Below, one piece after another: positions 61,877 to 64,000 of a stretch of 64,000 bases of DNA. How positions within the stretch are numbered: the first letter of the stretch is position 1; every line of letters starts with the position of its first letter. The DNA comes from Bradyrhizobium lablabi. Its GTDB lineage: Bacteria > Pseudomonadota > Alphaproteobacteria > Rhizobiales > Xanthobacteraceae. The position numbers and the translations under genes are program-made. The stretch lies in contig NZ_JAFCLN010000012.1 of the NCBI RefSeq assembly GCF_018129385.1, positions 62,001-126,000 of the forward strand, given 5' to 3'. A model generated the notes under the pieces. That model had not been told where the DNA came from. It searched no databases and worked only from the letters and a program-made list of their open reading frames with translations.

Positions 61877-63097
61877 ATGCACGGATTTGGCCGAACGCTT
61901 CTGGCGATTGTGGTTGCGCTGGCCTCCCTGAGCGCCGTGTCGCAGGACGTGCGCGAACAGGGCGTCACCGACACCGAAATCCGCATCGGCAACCTTATGC
62001 CCTATAGCGGGAGCTTGGCGGCGTTCGGAGCGATCGGAAAGGCCGAGTCCGCATATTTCGAGATGATCAACGAACGCGGCGGGATCAACGGCCGCAAGGT
62101 GCGCTTCATCTCGCAGGACGACAAGTCCGATCCGACGACCGCGCTCAAGCTGACGCGCACCCTTGTCGAGGACGACAATGTGCTGTTGATGTTCGGCTCG
62201 TTCGGAACGCCGGGAAATTTCGCGGTCCGGCAATATCTGAATGAAAAGCAGATCCCCCAACTCTTTGTCGCCTCCGGCGACGATCATTTGACCGATCCAT
62301 CCCTGTTTCCGTGGACCATGGGTTGGCAGCCGTCGTTCCGCGAGGAGGGACGCATCTACGCCAACTACATCCAGGCGTTCTACCCGGGAAAGCGGATCGT
62401 GGCGCTCTGGCAGAACGACCATTTCGGCCGCGAAGTGTTCAGGGGGCTACAAGACGGACTCGGCGACGTGACCCGCATGATCAGGGTCGATGTCGCCTAT
62501 GATATCGCCGACGAGCATCTCGACACGCACGTATCGATCCTGAAGCGATCGGGTGCGGAGATATTCGTATTCGCCGGCGTGCCCGAGAACGCCGCGAAAG
62601 TGATCCGGACCGCGGCGCAGCTCGACTGGCATCCCGTGTTCATCCTCAATCATCTGGGTTCGTCGATTTCGACGGCGCTGAAGCCGGCGGGTCTGGACAA
62701 GTCCGTGGGCGTGGTCACCGCCACCTTCTCGAAGGACGCGAGCGATCCGGCCTGGAAGGATCAGCAGGCGATCAAGGACTGGCAGGCGTTTATCGAGAAA
62801 TATCAGCAGGCCGGCGGCAAGGACGAGAGCGCCGCCGTGTTCGGCTACGCGGCCGCCGAAGCACTGGCAGAGGTGCTCAGGCAATGCGGCGACGACCTGT
62901 CCCGCGACAACGTCATGAGGAAGGCGGCCACCCTGCAAGATTACCAGGGCTCCGTCCTGCTGCCGGGCATCAAGATCAGCACCGGGCCCTGGAGTTTCCG
63001 GCCGATCAAGCACCTGCGGCTGGTGCAGTTTGACGGCCGGACATGGCAGCCGATCGGAGACGTGCTCGAAACCGCCTTCGCCAATGCCCAGAAGTAG
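61877..63097 (+). CDS. Branched-chain-amino-acid-type ABC transporter binding protein
   Basis: 406 residues with a short signal peptide (FGRTLLAIVVALASLSAVS). TEIRIGNLMPYSGSLAAFG, GGINGRKVRFISQDDKSDP and ALWQNDHFGREVFRGLQDG are type I periplasmic binding protein motifs (LivJ-like). It is closely similar to the first domain of the fusion at 35324-37669 and shares its C-terminal LPGI-I-T pattern. No ABC permease or ATPase genes are adjacent. A FixK-type box sits in its promoter region. The ligand could be an amino acid, an amide or an aromatic acid. Confidence 0.9.
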   Translation: MHGFGRTLLAIVVALASLSAVSQDVREQGVTDTEIRIGNLMPYSGSLAAFGAIGKAESAYFEMINERGGINGRKVRFISQDDKSDPTTALKLTRTLVEDDNVLLMFGSFGTPGNFAVRQYLNEKQIPQLFVASGDDHLTDPSLFPWTMGWQPSFREEGRIYANYIQAFYPGKRIVALWQNDHFGREVFRGLQDGLGDVTRMIRVDVAYDIADEHLDTHVSILKRSGAEIFVFAGVPENAAKVIRTAAQLDWHPVFILNHLGSSISTALKPAGLDKSVGVVTATFSKDASDPAWKDQQAIKDWQAFIEKYQQAGGKDESAAVFGYAAAEALAEVLRQCGDDLSRDNVMRKAATLQDYQGSVLLPGIKISTGPWSFRPIKHLRLVQFDGRTWQPIGDVLETAFANAQK

Positions 63098-63111
63098 CCA
63101 GAGGAAACACC

Positions 63112-63288
63112 ATGGCCGACACCAAAAAGCTCTCCGTGGAAAAGGCGCTCAACAAGATCCGCAGCGCCGACGAGACAAAATCGAAGTCCGAGCGGCGCGA
63201 CGAGGAGATGAATGAACTCGACAAGGAGATCGAGCGGATGAGAGCGCAGCGATTGCGCCTCGAACGGCACCAGCGCAAACGCGATTGA
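63112..63288 (+). CDS. Small charged coiled-coil protein
   Basis: 58 residues (MADTKKLSVEKALNKIRSAD ...), almost entirely charged with a heptad-like C-terminal half (EMNELDKEIERMRAQRLRLE). AGAGGAAAC precedes the ATG at 63112, 14 bases after the binding-protein stop, so it is probably co-transcribed with it. Function unknown. Confidence 0.8.
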   Translation: MADTKKLSVEKALNKIRSADETKSKSERRDEEMNELDKEIERMRAQRLRLERHQRKRD

Positions 63289-63372
63289 ATGAAGCGACAG
63301 CCGTAGACGCGTCCCGGCCGGCAAGCAGCGCGCGGCCGGGCTGATCCCGCGATCGAAAATCAAGCCGGTCGT

Positions 63373-63630
63373 TCAGGCGCGCTGCCGGCCGGTGATGAGG
63401 CCATAAACAAACAGGAGGATCACGGCGCCGATGATGGCTCCGATAAAGCCCGCACCCTCTCCCGCGCGATACCAGCCCACGGCCTGACCGAGATACGTCG
63501 CAACAAACGCGCCAACGATCCCCAGGATTGTGGTGAGGATGAATCCTTTCGGTTCGTTGTCGCCCGGCATGATGAACTTGGCGATCAATCCGACAATGAA
63601 ACCAACAATGATCGTCCAGATAATGCCCAT
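63373..63630 (-). CDS. GlsB/YeaQ/YmgE family stress-response membrane protein
   Basis: 85 residues, three hydrophobic segments: MGIIWTIIVGFIVGLIAKFIMPG, FILTTILGIVGAFVATYLGQA and AGFIGAIIGAVILLFVYG, the family pattern (Transgly_assoc). It is a small inner-membrane protein linked in other bacteria to general stress. It diverges from the gene at 63781 across a spacer that contains a FixK-type box. Confidence 0.93.
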   Translation of the reverse strand: MGIIWTIIVGFIVGLIAKFIMPGDNEPKGFILTTILGIVGAFVATYLGQAVGWYRAGEGAGFIGAIIGAVILLFVYGLITGRQRA

Positions 63631-63717
63631 ACGTGTGCTCCCTGAATTGGCCCAGGTTTATTGCCGATCAGAGCGGACATTGGCGCGCCGATGTCCTTGC
63701 CGTCACCTTGATCTAGG

Positions 63718-63731
63718 TCAAGGCCGGCACC
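63718..63731. promoter_or_regulatory. FixK/FNR-type box in the GlsB/Cys-rich-protein spacer
   Basis: TTGATCTAGGTCAA, a near-perfect dyad, lies 50 bases before the start at 63781 and 87 bases before the divergent GlsB start. It is a better fit for the rightward gene (centre about 57 bases upstream). Confidence 0.65.
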
Positions 63732-63780
63732 CGATTTCATCGAATGCATACGTCGACATTCATGGATGAGGTGGAAGACG

Positions 63781-64000
63781 ATGCGGGTTGGGTTATTCCT
63801 GGGAATTGCAATTGCCCTCGTCGCCGAGACTGCCGTCGCCAAGAACCGATTGACCGATCCCGTCCGGGTCGCGCGCGATTGCAAGGACGAGGTCGAGCTC
63901 TACTGCAAGGAGGTGCGGCCCGGAAGCCAGCGGATCACAGGCTGCCTCAAGGCGAAGGCTCCGCAATTGTCGCCTGCATGCACGGCGACGCTGAAGTCGA
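63781..64000 (+). CDS. Exported Cys-rich repeat protein (5' part only)
   Basis: The first 73 residues before the window ends. A signal peptide (VGLFLGIAIALVAETAVA) is followed by spaced Cys in ARDCKDEVELYCKEVRPGSQ, then TGCLKAK and SPACTATL, the pattern of the Cys-rich GLG1-type repeat in bacterial exported proteins. GAGGTGGA lies eight bases before the ATG. A FixK-type box precedes it. Function unknown. Confidence 0.8.
   Translation, partial: MRVGLFLGIAIALVAETAVAKNRLTDPVRVARDCKDEVELYCKEVRPGSQRITGCLKAKAPQLSPACTATLKS

Overview
The window is GC-rich alphaproteobacterial chromosome, most likely Bradyrhizobium or a close relative (Bradyrhizobiaceae/Nitrobacteraceae). The evidence is the order of the tRNA-Trp/secE/nusG/rplK/rplA and rplJ/rplL/rpoB/rpoC genes, FixK/FNR-type TTGAT-N4-GTCAA boxes, several families of palindromic dispersed repeats, and a 14-codon rreB-type small mRNA with a 17-nt extended Shine-Dalgarno sequence, known from Bradyrhizobiaceae. 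No CRISPR array, phage, insertion sequence or integrase was seen.

Region 1 (0-21 kb) holds the core information-processing cluster, mostly on the minus strand: tRNA-Trp, secE, nusG, rplK and rplA end at a clear terminator; rplJ, rplL, rpoB and rpoC form a second block that also ends at a terminator. A D-2-hydroxyacid dehydrogenase and an oppositely oriented three-gene ECF41 sigma-factor cassette sit between the two blocks. That cassette carries an exact TGTCACA-N16-CGTC promoter. Downstream of rpoC are an FAD oxidoreductase fused to a methyltransferase and an ABC exporter with acidic tails.

Region 2 (20-41 kb) is metabolic. It has two SDR oxidoreductases, a histidine phosphatase, a sugar-kinase-like (APH-fold) phosphotransferase beside an acyl-CoA dehydrogenase, a divergent TetR regulator, a class III CoA-transferase, a multicopper oxidase, a nucleotide cyclase, a DMT transporter, an esterase with a divergent HxlR regulator, an M20 peptidase, and an unusual fusion of a branched-chain-amino-acid-type binding protein to a TAXI-type binding domain. 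The phosphotransferase/dehydrogenase pair resembles the 4-hydroxyacyl-CoA (levulinate, ACAD10/11-like) chemistry.

Region 3 (41-49 kb) holds two large surface or secreted proteins on the minus strand with nearly identical C-terminal FG-GAP-like repeat blocks, on either side of a LysR regulator. The first has an SGNH-hydrolase-like domain that is interrupted by a block of Calx-beta repeats in permuted register.

Region 4 (49-64 kb) starts with a GntR-controlled catabolic locus (tripartite-tricarboxylate binding protein, serine hydrolase, flavin monooxygenase, divergent binding protein). Small exported proteins, tRNA-Gly and rreB follow. Next come a YCII protein, an MBOAT/SGNH polysaccharide O-acetylation pair, a second branched-chain-type binding protein behind a FixK-like box, a GlsB-type membrane protein, and a Cys-rich exported protein truncated by the window end.
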